This document shows, piece by piece, positions 1-6,597 of a DNA stretch of 8,494 nucleotides. The first letter of the stretch is position 1. Each line of letters starts with the position of its first letter. The DNA lies in assembly GCA_022712735.1 (NCBI GenBank), contig JAFLKA010000069.1:1-8494 (forward strand), given 5' to 3'. The notes below the pieces were generated by a model. The model had not been told where the DNA came from, did no database searches, and worked only from the letters and a program-made list of their open reading frames with translations. The DNA comes from Marinosulfonomonas sp. GTDB lineage: Bacteria; Pseudomonadota; Alphaproteobacteria; Rhodobacterales; Rhodobacteraceae. The position numbers and the translations under genes are program-made.

Positions 1-152
1 AATTTCGTTGATGCACCGGAAAACAGCTTGGCTTTGGAGGCGACCTGCGCGTGGACCTCAAGGCCGATCACCAGCTCCCAGTCATGTTTCGCGCCTGCGA
101 TCACTTTGGGTTTGGGCGATTCATATGTGAGGTCGAGCATGGCTAGGTCCAT
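1..152 (-). CDS. gatB: Aspartyl/glutamyl-tRNA amidotransferase subunit B, N-terminal fragment
   Basis: The minus strand reads from an ATG at 152 (or a second in-frame ATG at 140) to the left edge without a stop, giving about 50 residues. The reading includes [15 protein letters not shown] followed by [10 protein letters not shown], the hallmark start of GatB. In the GatCAB complex GatB binds the misacylated tRNA and activates Glu-tRNA(Gln) or Asp-tRNA(Asn) for transamidation in the cytoplasm. Most alphaproteobacteria need it because they lack a glutaminyl-tRNA synthetase. The start is uncertain: neither ATG has a strong Shine-Dalgarno, although a GGATGGA stretch lies just upstream of the ATG at 140. 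The gene is divergent from the transglycosylase-like gene at 270; the 117-nt gap shows no promoter I would defend. The rest of the gene lies outside the window. Confidence 0.9.
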   Translation of the reverse strand, partial: MDLAMLDLTYESPKPKVIAGAKHDWELVIGLEVHAQVASKAKLFSGASTK

Positions 153-269
153 CCGGCTGTTGGTTGTTGCAAGCCTTCTAAGGGAGGGGGCAAGACGGAG
201 CAAGGGGGCGGATTGCTCAAGAGGGGATTTGGCGCTAGGTGTTGGGTGTAATTATTAGGATAAATACCA

Positions 270-875
270 ATGCGCCTGTCCCGTATTCTGTCTGCCATTT
301 TGTTGTCTTTACCTATGGCGTGTTCTTCGGCTGACGACACCATTCCACCCCCGCCGTTCCTTGGCGATCCCGCGGCACAGCCATCCATGCGCTGGGATCA
401 TCGGCCCGAGGCCAGCCAATGGACGGCCAGTGCAATGCGTGCTGTTCTCACGGGGGCGGGGCAGCCGTTAACCAGCATGGTGCCATCAGACATTGCGGCG
501 TGGTGCCCGACCTATCCGCAGAATAACGCTGAAATACGGGCGATGTTCTGGGTTGGCCTGCTATCGGCAATGGCCAAACATGAAAGCACATGGAATCCGG
601 CGGCTGTGGGTGGCGGCGGGCAATGGTTTGGGCTGGTGCAAATATCGCCAGCCACGGCACGCGGATATGGCTGTGGGGTGACCAGTGGCGAGGCGCTAAA
701 GAATGGGACGGCCAACCTGTCCTGTGCGATTCGTATCATGGCCCACACAGTGCCCCGTGACGGGGTTGTGGCGGCCGGTATGCGCGGAGTGGCCGCCGAT
801 TGGGGGCCATTCCACAGTTCTGCCAAACGCGCCGATATGGCGGCGTGGACATCATCGCAGGATTACTGTCAGTAA
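270..875 (+). CDS. Exported lytic-transglycosylase-like (SLT/lysozyme-fold) protein
   Basis: A 201-residue protein with an N-terminal hydrophobic signal (residues 4-17) ending in LPMAC, so Cys18 could be lipidated. The -3 position is Pro, which is not a classical lipobox, so it may instead be simply secreted. The core resembles the soluble lytic transglycosylase fold: AKHESTWNP places the presumed catalytic glutamate at E105, followed by a glycine-rich turn and FGLVQISPATARGYGC, like the GLMQ(I/V)xPxTA motif of this family. Such enzymes cleave peptidoglycan between MurNAc and GlcNAc. Four further cysteines in the mature part (AAWCP, GYGCG, LSCAI, DYCQ) could form two disulfides, which fits a periplasmic location. 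An AGGA sits 9 nt before the ATG. The gene is divergent from gatB and converges on the rhodanese gene 13 nt away. The fold call is from motifs only; substrate and role are not shown. Confidence 0.75.
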   Translation: MRLSRILSAILLSLPMACSSADDTIPPPPFLGDPAAQPSMRWDHRPEASQWTASAMRAVLTGAGQPLTSMVPSDIAAWCPTYPQNNAEIRAMFWVGLLSAMAKHESTWNPAAVGGGGQWFGLVQISPATARGYGCGVTSGEALKNGTANLSCAIRIMAHTVPRDGVVAAGMRGVAADWGPFHSSAKRADMAAWTSSQDYCQ

Positions 876-888
876 ATAGCCAGAAGTT

Positions 889-1398
889 CTACGGGTTCAT
901 AACCGCCTTCAGGCGTGGCTCGATCTCGGCTTTGGTGCCGGCATATGTCGGCAGGCCGCGTGGCCCCCAACCTTTGCCGTTTGGACCACCTACCATGCCT
1001 TCGGACACATCCAGAAGGTTTGGAAACCCTTGCTGGTTCAACGCATCAAACACATAGCCGGACCGGTTGCCTGTGCGACAAATCAGGGCGATGGGTTTTT
1101 CGGGGTAGGCCGCGCGTAGTTTCACCAGTGAATCCACAAAGGTTTTTTCAGTCATATCCAGCGCAATCGCCCCCTCGGCAATACCGGTCTGCGCCCATTC
1201 TTCGGGTCTGCGGATGTCGACCAGAATGATATTGCCGGATTTGGCCGCGACATAGACATCTGGTGCGCTGATCACCGTTTCGGAGGCGGATGCGGGCTGC
1301 GTGGTTAGCGATAGACCGACAACGGCACCGCCGATAGCGCCAATCAAAAAGCCGCGACGATTTGCACGTGCAAAGGGGATGGTGACTTGTGATTGCAT
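889..1398 (-). CDS. Periplasmic rhodanese-like domain protein with Tat signal
   Basis: A 169-residue protein with one rhodanese domain. The N-terminus carries a twin-arginine motif NRRGFLIGA (R14, R15), a hydrophobic stretch and an ASA cleavage site near residue 38, so Tat export to the periplasm is likely. The domain shows LVDIRRPEEW (D61), the entry motif of rhodaneses, and the active-site loop CRTGNRSG with catalytic Cys107. The six-residue loop after the cysteine is typical of sulfurtransferases rather than of phosphatases. Single-domain rhodaneses carry a persulfide on this cysteine; the physiological sulfur donor and acceptor cannot be read from sequence. A GGAG at 1407-1410 lies 8 nt before the ATG. 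The gene is divergent from pntA across a 139-nt spacer and has no obvious partner on its own strand. Confidence 0.88.
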   Translation of the reverse strand: MQSQVTIPFARANRRGFLIGAIGGAVVGLSLTTQPASASETVISAPDVYVAAKSGNIILVDIRRPEEWAQTGIAEGAIALDMTEKTFVDSLVKLRAAYPEKPIALICRTGNRSGYVFDALNQQGFPNLLDVSEGMVGGPNGKGWGPRGLPTYAGTKAEIEPRLKAVMNP

Positions 1399-1462
1399 TT
1401 GGTCTACTCCACTGTGATGTTTAACGTGGTTTTATGGCTGCAAAAGAACACATTGCAAAGCC

Positions 1463-1500
1463 CGAATGTGAGGTTTAGCACTGACAAAAGGTCACATTCG
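1463..1500. promoter_or_regulatory. Perfect 9-bp inverted repeat in the rhodanese/pntA divergent spacer
   Basis: Arms CGAATGTGA (1463-1471) and TCACATTCG (1492-1500) are exact reverse complements separated by 20 nt. The repeat ends 22 nt before the pntA Shine-Dalgarno. It may be a bipartite operator (arm centres 29 nt apart) or a hairpin in the pntA leader. The inner TGTGA/TCACA halves resemble CRP/FNR-family half-sites, but the spacing is far too long for one such dimer. No clear -35/-10 pair was found, so the promoter remains unplaced. Confidence 0.4.
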
Positions 1501-1522
1501 CGTGTAGCGGTGTGTGGGGAAC

Positions 1523-1530
1523 AAGGAGGA
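1523..1530 (+). promoter_or_regulatory. Shine-Dalgarno that fixes the TTG start of pntA
   Basis: AAGGAGGA is a near-perfect anti-16S match. It lies 7 nt before TTG 1538 and lies inside the longer reading frame that would begin at GTG 1514, so it supports the TTG as the real start. Confidence 0.85.
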
Positions 1531-1537
1531 ACGAGTC

Positions 1538-3112
1538 TTGAAAATAGGTGCACCTAAGGAAGTTTTTGAAGGCGAAGCGCGGGTGGCGATGACGCCCGAA
1601 AGTGCGTTGCAGCTGCAAAAACTAGGGTATGATTGTCTGATCGAGGCGGGTGCGGGCAAGGCGGCCGGTTTCTCGGACAAAACCTATAAAGAGGCAGGCG
1701 TGACGGTGATCCGCGGGGCCGTGGCCCTGTGGAAAGCGGCCGATGTAATCACCAAGGTTCGCCCCCCGACCAAGACCGAAGCACGCCGATTAACCAAGGA
1801 CAAGACGCTGATTTCGTTCTTCTTTCCTGGTCAAAGCGAAGAATTGATGGAATTGGCAAACTCCAAGGGTGCCAATGTGATTGCGATGGACATGGTGCCG
1901 CGTATTTCCCGTGCCCAAAAAATGGACGCGCTGTCCTCGATGGCCAATATCGCCGGTTACCGTGCGGTGATCGAGGCTGGTAACAATTTCGGCCGCTTCT
2001 TTACCGGCCAAGTCACCGCCGCTGGTAAAGTGCCGCCCGCCAAGGTGTTGGTGATTGGCGCCGGTGTGGCCGGATTGGCCGCGATTGGCACCGCAACCAG
2101 CTTGGGCGCGATCACCTATGCGTTCGACGTGCGCCCCGAGGTCGCCGAGCAGGTCGAATCTATGGGCGCCGAATTTGTGTTCCTTGATTTCGAGGAAGAT
2201 CAGGCCGATGGTGCCGCGACCGGTGGCTATGCCCCCGTGTCCAGCCCCGAATTTCGCGCAGCACAACTGGCCAAGTTCCGCGAAATCGCCCCCGACATCG
2301 ACATCGTCATCACCACCGCGTTGATCCCGAACCGCGAAGCGCCCGAGCTGTGGACCAAAGATATGGTCGAAGCGATGAAACCGGGCAGCGTGATCGTCGA
2401 TCTGGCGGCCGAAAAAGGCGGCAACTGCAAGCTTACGGTAATGGACGAGAAAGTCGTCACCAAAAACGGTGTCACCATCATCGGCTACACAGATTTCCCC
2501 AGCCGGATGGCGTCGCAATCCTCGACCCTATACGCCAATAACATCCGCCACATGCTGGATGATCTGACGCCGGACAAAGACGGCAAACTGAACCACGACA
2601 TGGAAGATGATGCGATCCGCGGCGCGACCGCGACCTATAAGGGTAAAATCACCTTCCCGCCGCCGCCGCCCAAAATACAGGCGATCGCGGTGCAGGCCCC
2701 GAAAGAAGCGCCCAAAGAGCTGACAGCCGCCGAGAAACGCAGCTTGGAGGTGGCCGAATTCAAGGCCGCGACCAAACAGCAGGTTGGTCTGCTGGCGGGG
2801 GGGGCCGTGATGATGCTGATCATCGGCGCATACGCACCTGCCAGTTTCATGCAGCATTTCATCGTATTCGCGTTGTCGTGTTTCATCGGCTTCCAAGTGA
2901 TCTGGAACGTCAGCCACGCGCTGCACACCCCGTTGATGGCGGTGACCAACGCCATTTCGGGCATCGTGATCCTTGGGGCGTTGTTGCAGGTCGGCTCATC
3001 CAATTGGCTGGTGGTGCTGCTTGCATTCGTGTCGATCCTGATCGCGTCTATCAATGTTGTTGGTGGCTTTCTGGTGACACGCCGGATGCTCGCCATGTTC
3101 CAGAAATCTTAA
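1538..3112 (+). CDS. pntA: Proton-translocating NAD(P)+ transhydrogenase, alpha subunit
   Basis: With PntB this inner-membrane enzyme couples inward proton flow to hydride transfer from NADH to NADP+, supplying NADPH. I start it at TTG 1538, giving 524 residues that begin [19 protein letters not shown], where homologues start; E. coli PntA has 510. The NAD(H)-binding domain I shows the RQD loop (R122, Q127, D130 in [14 protein letters not shown]), the Rossmann turn GAGVAG at 174-179, and [15 protein letters not shown] proline run (374-378) begins the linker to the membrane part. Four hydrophobic segments follow (about 417-434, 438-460, 467-490, 493-517). This is the fused single-chain alpha layout, unlike Rhodospirillum rubrum, where PntA is split into two chains. 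It lies 13 nt before pntB. A GTG at 1514 would add eight residues but has no suitable ribosome site. Confidence 0.96.
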   Translation: MKIGAPKEVFEGEARVAMTPESALQLQKLGYDCLIEAGAGKAAGFSDKTYKEAGVTVIRGAVALWKAADVITKVRPPTKTEARRLTKDKTLISFFFPGQSEELMELANSKGANVIAMDMVPRISRAQKMDALSSMANIAGYRAVIEAGNNFGRFFTGQVTAAGKVPPAKVLVIGAGVAGLAAIGTATSLGAITYAFDVRPEVAEQVESMGAEFVFLDFEEDQADGAATGGYAPVSSPEFRAAQLAKFREIAPDIDIVITTALIPNREAPELWTKDMVEAMKPGSVIVDLAAEKGGNCKLTVMDEKVVTKNGVTIIGYTDFPSRMASQSSTLYANNIRHMLDDLTPDKDGKLNHDMEDDAIRGATATYKGKITFPPPPPKIQAIAVQAPKEAPKELTAAEKRSLEVAEFKAATKQQVGLLAGGAVMMLIIGAYAPASFMQHFIVFALSCFIGFQVIWNVSHALHTPLMAVTNAISGIVILGALLQVGSSNWLVVLLAFVSILIASINVVGGFLVTRRMLAMFQKS

Positions 3113-3125
3113 GGGGGGACGTGAG

Positions 3126-4565
3126 ATGAGCATTGGTATCGTATCCGCAGCCTATATCGCATCGGCAATCCTATTCATCCTGTCACTGGGCGGGCTAAAC
3201 AACCAAGAAAGCGCCAAACGCGCGGTCTGGTATGGCATCGTCGGCATGGCGGTGGCGATATTTGCCACCATTTTCGGCCCCGGCATGGGCAATTATTTCC
3301 TTGTATTAGTCGCCGTCGCGGCAGGTTCCTACGCGGGCTATTACGTGGCAGGCAAGGTCGAAATGACCGAGATGCCGCAACTGGTGGCCGCCCTGCACAG
3401 CTTCGTTGGTTTGGCTGCCGTGTTCATCGGTCTGAACGCCGAGCTGGAACTGGGCACCGTGCTGGCGTTGAAAGACGCTGGCGGGGATCTGTCCACATTG
3501 GCCGGTTTCGCTGAAAAGCTGGCCCATAAATCGCCGGTGGAAATCTCGATCCTGAAGGTCGAGGTGTTCTTGGGCGTGTTCATCGGCATCATCACCTTTA
3601 CGGGGTCAATCATTGCCTTTGGCAAACTGGCGGGCAAGGTCGATGGCGGCTCCAAAAAACTGCCGGGTGGTCATATGCTGAACGCAGGCGCATTGGCCGC
3701 CAGCGTGATCCTTGGCATGATGTATTTTGGCGGCGCGGGCATCTGGACGCTGCTGCTGATGATCGTGATTGCAGGCTTTATCGGCTGGCATCTGATCATG
3801 GGCATTGGTGGTGCAGATATGCCGGTCGTGGTGTCAATGCTGAACAGCTATTCCGGCTGGGCTGCGGCGGCGATTGGCTTCACGCTGGGCAATGATCTGT
3901 TGATCGTGGTCGGCGCACTTGTGGGTTCATCCGGCGCGATCCTGAGCTACATCATGTGTAAGGCGATGAACCGCAAGTTTGTCAGCGTGATCCTCGGCGG
4001 CTTTGGCGGGCCATCGGGGCCACAAATGGCGGTCGAGGGAGAGCAAGTTTCGATTGAAGCCGAAGGCGTTGCGGCAGCCCTTGAGGAGGCCGACAGCGTG
4101 GTGATCATTCCGGGTTATGGTCTGGCGGTGGCGCAAGCCCAGCAAGCGGTAAGCGAGCTGGTCAAACGGTTGCGCGACAAAGGCAAAACCGTGCGTTTTG
4201 CCATTCACCCCGTTGCAGGGCGTCTACCGGGCCACATGAACGTGCTGCTGGCCGAGGCCCGCGTGCCCTATGACATCGTGCTGGAAATGGACGAGATCAA
4301 CGCCGATTTCCCCGACACCGATGTGGTGATCGTGATTGGCTCCAACGATATCGTTAACCCTGCTGCACAGGACGATCCCAACTCACCGATCGCCGGTATG
4401 CCGGTGCTGGAATGCTGGAAAGCCAAGCAGGTGTTTGTGAGCAAACGCGGGCAGGGCACGGGGTATTCCGGCATTGAAAACCCGCTGTTTTATAAGGAAA
4501 ACACCCGAATGTTCTATGGCGATGCCAAGGATAGCCTGAACAAACTGTTGGCGTTGATCGACTAA
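3126..4565 (+). CDS. pntB: Proton-translocating NAD(P)+ transhydrogenase, beta subunit
   Basis: A 479-residue partner of PntA (E. coli PntB has 462). The N-terminal two-thirds is the membrane domain II, a run of hydrophobic helices including [13 protein letters not shown]. Its His91 sits at the same position as the E. coli beta-His91 implicated in proton transfer. The C-terminal domain III binds NADP(H): [10 protein letters not shown] (from G330) is the nucleotide-binding turn, followed by [15 protein letters not shown], then [10 protein letters not shown] with D408, equivalent to the conserved aspartate of E. coli GANDTVNPAA. K440-R441 in [10 protein letters not shown] match the pair that contacts the 2'-phosphate of NADP. 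A purine-rich GGGGGG at 3113-3118 precedes the ATG. All key residues are present and the frame is intact, so the enzyme should be active. A strong terminator follows the stop. Confidence 0.97.
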   Translation: MSIGIVSAAYIASAILFILSLGGLNNQESAKRAVWYGIVGMAVAIFATIFGPGMGNYFLVLVAVAAGSYAGYYVAGKVEMTEMPQLVAALHSFVGLAAVFIGLNAELELGTVLALKDAGGDLSTLAGFAEKLAHKSPVEISILKVEVFLGVFIGIITFTGSIIAFGKLAGKVDGGSKKLPGGHMLNAGALAASVILGMMYFGGAGIWTLLLMIVIAGFIGWHLIMGIGGADMPVVVSMLNSYSGWAAAAIGFTLGNDLLIVVGALVGSSGAILSYIMCKAMNRKFVSVILGGFGGPSGPQMAVEGEQVSIEAEGVAAALEEADSVVIIPGYGLAVAQAQQAVSELVKRLRDKGKTVRFAIHPVAGRLPGHMNVLLAEARVPYDIVLEMDEINADFPDTDVVIVIGSNDIVNPAAQDDPNSPIAGMPVLECWKAKQVFVSKRGQGTGYSGIENPLFYKENTRMFYGDAKDSLNKLLALID

Positions 4566-4589
4566 TCAGCCCGACGATTGAAACTTGAC

Positions 4590-4616
4590 AAAGGCGCCTT
4601 TCGGGGCGCCTTTTTT
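4590..4616 (+). terminator. Rho-independent terminator of pntAB
   Basis: A 9-bp stem (AAAGGCGCC, 4590-4598, pairing with GGCGCCTTT, 4605-4613) encloses a 6-nt loop TTTCGG and runs into six T (4611-4616). It starts 25 nt after the pntB stop. Strong GC core and U-tract make this a confident intrinsic terminator. Confidence 0.93.
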
Positions 4617-4662
4617 GTTAAAATTGCACCAAAGTAATGACCTGAATCTAGCGTGTTGTTAA

Positions 4663-4668
4663 CATAAT
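4663..4668 (+). promoter_or_regulatory. Possible -10 element for the Hint-domain gene
   Basis: CATAAT matches the sigma-70 -10 consensus at five of six positions and lies in the AT-richer 122-nt gap after the pntAB terminator. No good -35 is found at normal spacing (the nearest is ATGACC, about 20 nt upstream), so this is only a candidate. A separate promoter is expected because the terminator isolates this gene from pntAB. Confidence 0.25.
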
Positions 4669-4738
4669 TCCTGCCAATCCTGTTGCAAAGAAACGGGATG
4701 GAGCAAACCCTGCTTGATAGCGGGGCAATAAAACCAAG

Positions 4739-5719
4739 ATGGCAACCAACACATTTGAAGTTTTCTATCTGGGAACGATGACGGATCTTGATCTGGATGA
4801 ATCCAATACTGCATCCGAATACGCCGAGAAACTGGTTGGGCTTACCTTTGGTAGCGATACTGATCCGCTCTGGCAGGAAATTACGACCCTTACGGCCGAG
4901 GACGCAAATGATGATGGCTATGTTGATTCAAACGATGCAAGACTAACGGCGGAAGACCTAACCTACGATGGCACATCGTCTGCGTTGGATGGATCGGTCG
5001 AATATTGGGTCACAATCACCTACACGGATGGCACCACTGCCACAACCGAGATGATGGTGATTCAGGACGTCAGCGGGCGGGTGTTCCTGTCACCGCTGCA
5101 GGAAACCGATAACCAGAATGATGTACTGGACGACAAACCGATCGCCTCCATCACGCTTGATAAAGTGTCATGGGACAGCGCCGAAGACATATATCTGGAC
5201 GTTGAAAGTGATGCGTTTATTGTTTGTTTTGCTGGCGGCACCCTGATCGAAACAGATCAGGGCCAGATCAATGTGGCGCGCCTGAACGTCGGGGACAGGG
5301 TGCGCTCGAAAATAGCAATGCGGATGTTTGGTAGCTATGAGGTGCTGATTGCGGCCAAAAAGCTGGTGGGGCTGCCCGGAATTGCGGTGGATAAAACCAC
5401 GCGCTATGTCATCTACTGGCACTTTCTTTTTAATCACCACGAGATTATCTTTAGCGAAGGGGCCGCAACAGAAAGTCTGTTCACCGGCCCTGAGGCGCTG
5501 AGGGCAATGAAGCCGGATGCACGGCGCGAATTTCTTTCGCTTTTCCCGCAATTGGAAGCAGCAAAAGAGACACCGGATGCCGCACGCAGATTATTCATGG
5601 ACATGCCCGAAACCGGATGGTCGTGCGCCATAAGAAAAATGCACAGGCGGTTTTTCAAGCATAACAGGGACCATATGAGTGATAATACCGCTTGTCCTAG
5701 AGTGTACTCTAGCCGTTAA
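4739..5719 (+). CDS. Hint (Hedgehog/intein) domain protein, apparently shortened and partly decayed
   Basis: The open frame gives 326 residues. Residues 1-160 are an acidic, Thr/Asp-rich beta-type region (NTFEVFYLGTMTDLDLDES, VTITYTDGTTATTEMMVIQ) as seen N-terminal to Hint domains in roseobacters. It holds an EF-hand-like loop DANDDGYVDSND (55-66). The Hint domain starts at Cys163 (CFAGGTLIET, then LNVGDRV). In relatives as I recall them, a further 50 or so residues follow, including the SPQHR-like block with the conserved histidine. Here GDRV (to residue 188) runs straight into RSKIAMRMFGSYEVLIAAKKLVGLPGI, so that block seems missing. The end, YWHFLFNHHEIIFSEG to FLSLFPQL, is normal. After about residue 285 another frame (5596-5664) reads more like a normal tail. 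No signal peptide is seen and the ribosome site is weak. Self-cleavage is doubtful; function is unknown. Confidence 0.75.
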   Translation: MATNTFEVFYLGTMTDLDLDESNTASEYAEKLVGLTFGSDTDPLWQEITTLTAEDANDDGYVDSNDARLTAEDLTYDGTSSALDGSVEYWVTITYTDGTTATTEMMVIQDVSGRVFLSPLQETDNQNDVLDDKPIASITLDKVSWDSAEDIYLDVESDAFIVCFAGGTLIETDQGQINVARLNVGDRVRSKIAMRMFGSYEVLIAAKKLVGLPGIAVDKTTRYVIYWHFLFNHHEIIFSEGAATESLFTGPEALRAMKPDARREFLSLFPQLEAAKETPDAARRLFMDMPETGWSCAIRKMHRRFFKHNRDHMSDNTACPRVYSSR

Positions 5720-5722
5720 GGT
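5692..5722 (+). promoter_or_regulatory. MerR-type promoter and operator (19-bp spacer)
   Basis: A -35 TTGTCC (5692-5697) and a -10 TAAGGT (5717-5722) are separated by 19 nt, the over-long spacing typical of promoters that MerR-family regulators activate by DNA distortion; TAAGGT is the -10 of the classic mercury promoter. Between them is a palindrome with arms CTAGAGT (5697-5703) and ACTCTAG (5706-5712), 2 nt apart. It faces the merR-type gene 44 nt downstream, so autoregulation of the two-gene operon is the simplest reading. It lies within the 3' end of the long Hint reading frame. Confidence 0.85.
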
Positions 5723-5751
5723 ACCTGTGAATCACTTCACGGGGGCCTTTT

Positions 5752-5769
5752 ATGGCGTGTTCACAATGA
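5752..5769 (+). CDS. Possible five-codon leader ORF before the MerR-type gene
   Basis: ATG GCG TGT TCA CAA TGA (MACSQ) has a GGGGG (5741-5745) 6 nt before its ATG. Its stop overlaps the ATG of the regulator at 5766 as ATGA. The regulator itself lacks a ribosome site at normal distance (20 nt from the G run), so reinitiation from this mini-ORF is plausible. Alternatively the regulator starts at GTG 5757 using the same G run. Confidence 0.3.
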   Translation: MACSQ

Positions 5770-6146
5770 TGATCGGAGAGTTTGCCCGCGCGGCGGGACT
5801 GACCGTATATACCGCCCGGTTTTACGTGAAGATCGGGCTGATCCCTGCGCCACCGCGTGATGATGGCGGGCGACGGGTCTATTCCGAGGACAGCCTTGGC
5901 TGGATCAGGTTTTTGAAACAGCTGAACGCCACGGGGATGAAGCAGGCCGACCGCATGCATTATGCGGCTCTTCGTCTGAGGGGTGAGGGAACCAATACCG
6001 AGCGGCGCGAAATGCTGGAGGCGCATTACGCTAAAATCCGCAACGATCTTGCGGCGCTGGAAGATACCTGCGCCCTGATGCAGCGCAAGATTTCGATTTA
6101 TCACAAGTTGGAGGCCGATCTGGCTGCAAAACAAGGAGAGATGTAA
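5766..6146 (+). CDS. MerR-family transcriptional regulator
   Basis: About 126 residues from ATG 5766 (ATG 5769 or GTG 5757 are alternatives). The N-terminal winged helix-turn-helix is clear: MIGEFARAAGLTVYTARFYVKIGLIPAPPRDDGGRRVYSEDSL in outline, then FLKQLNATGM. The usual RYYE of the family is RFYV here, with Val in place of the conserved Glu. A helical dimerisation segment follows (roughly residues 75-118, LEAHYAKIRNDLAALEDTC). There is a single cysteine and no metal-binding Cys/His cluster. It therefore resembles the non-metal members linked to aldehyde, thiol or oxidative stress rather than MerR or CueR; this is inference. It is driven by the 19-bp-spacer promoter just upstream. Its TAA overlaps the ATG of the next gene by one base (TAATG), showing translational coupling. 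An upstream ATG at 5679 lies before the promoter and is not credible. Confidence 0.9.
   Translation: MMIGEFARAAGLTVYTARFYVKIGLIPAPPRDDGGRRVYSEDSLGWIRFLKQLNATGMKQADRMHYAALRLRGEGTNTERREMLEAHYAKIRNDLAALEDTCALMQRKISIYHKLEADLAAKQGEM
6133..6140 (+). promoter_or_regulatory. Ribosome binding site of the decarboxylase-family gene
   Basis: AAGGAGAG lies inside the last codons of the MerR-type gene, 5 nt before ATG 6146. It supports translation starting at 6146 rather than at the later ATG 6225, where no such site exists. Confidence 0.7.
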
Positions 6147-6521
6147 TGACAACAGCGCTGGAAGAAGGACGCGGCGTCCTATCGGATCTGAACCCCGAGA
6201 TGGAAGCGATATTACGCGAGTGTTATGACGACATCCTGCCCGAATTCTCCGAAAGTCTGGTCGAAATGGGCCTATGGGCGCCATTACGCACGCGGCGTGG
6301 TCGATATGAAGACCCGCCAACTTTGCACAATTGCTGCATTAACAGCGATGGGCGGCCAGACAACCCTGCAATTAAAAGCAAATATCGAACATACGTTAAC
6401 GGCAGGGGCCTCTGAGCAGGAAATCGTCGAAGTGATCTGTCAAATGGCGCTATATGGCGGAATTCCCGCTGCCATTAACGGGTTGAATGCGGCCAAAGAG
6501 GTGTTCGCGTCACAACAATAA
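6146..6521 (+). pseudogene. Carboxymuconolactone decarboxylase-family protein, frameshifted
   Basis: Two overlapping frames together make one protein of this family (the AhpD-like fold, whose members include decarboxylases and peroxidases). Frame one from ATG 6146 gives [21 protein letters not shown] to [14 protein letters not shown]. Frame two continues [21 protein letters not shown], then [20 protein letters not shown] and [21 protein letters not shown], the conserved core. Dropping one G of the GGG at 6268-6270 joins them as [14 protein letters not shown], a normal family sequence. It makes the gene 375 nt, exactly 125 codons. As given, translation from 6146 goes out of frame and stops at 6415 after 89 residues. 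The AhpD-type CxxC is absent, so any activity would not be AhpD-like disulfide chemistry. The gene is coupled to the MerR-type gene, probably its target. A real mutation or a read error are both possible. Confidence 0.8.
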
Positions 6522-6597
6522 AGCCCGTGTCAGATATACGCAGTTTCATTGCAACCGGAATGCGCTAGGTTGCAGCCGAACCAAAAGGCTGCCTGTA

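Noticed and set aside
229..258. Promoter TTGGCG...TATTAG before the transglycosylase-like gene
   Set aside because: Its -10 would overlap the Shine-Dalgarno and put the transcript start about 5 nt before the ATG.
143..388. 81-residue minus-strand frame as the start of an upstream gene
   Set aside because: It overlaps the transglycosylase-like gene and is out of frame with the clear GatB reading that starts at 152/140.
1463..1500. CRP/FNR-type binding site (TGTGA...TCACA) before pntA
   Set aside because: The half-sites are about 20 nt apart; a CRP/FNR dimer needs about 4-6 nt. Kept only as an unassigned inverted repeat.
1790..2518. 242-residue minus-strand frame within pntA
   Set aside because: His/Gly-rich shadow of a fully conserved coding gene; no family motif and no ribosome site.
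6260..6280. Programmed +1 ribosomal frameshift in the decarboxylase-family gene
   Set aside because: No slippery codon, stop codon or stimulatory structure at the junction; a simple indel explains it better.
6225..6521. Independent 98-residue gene starting at ATG 6225
   Set aside because: Its first 15 or so residues are unlike the family and it has no ribosome site. The true N-terminus lies in the other frame from 6146.
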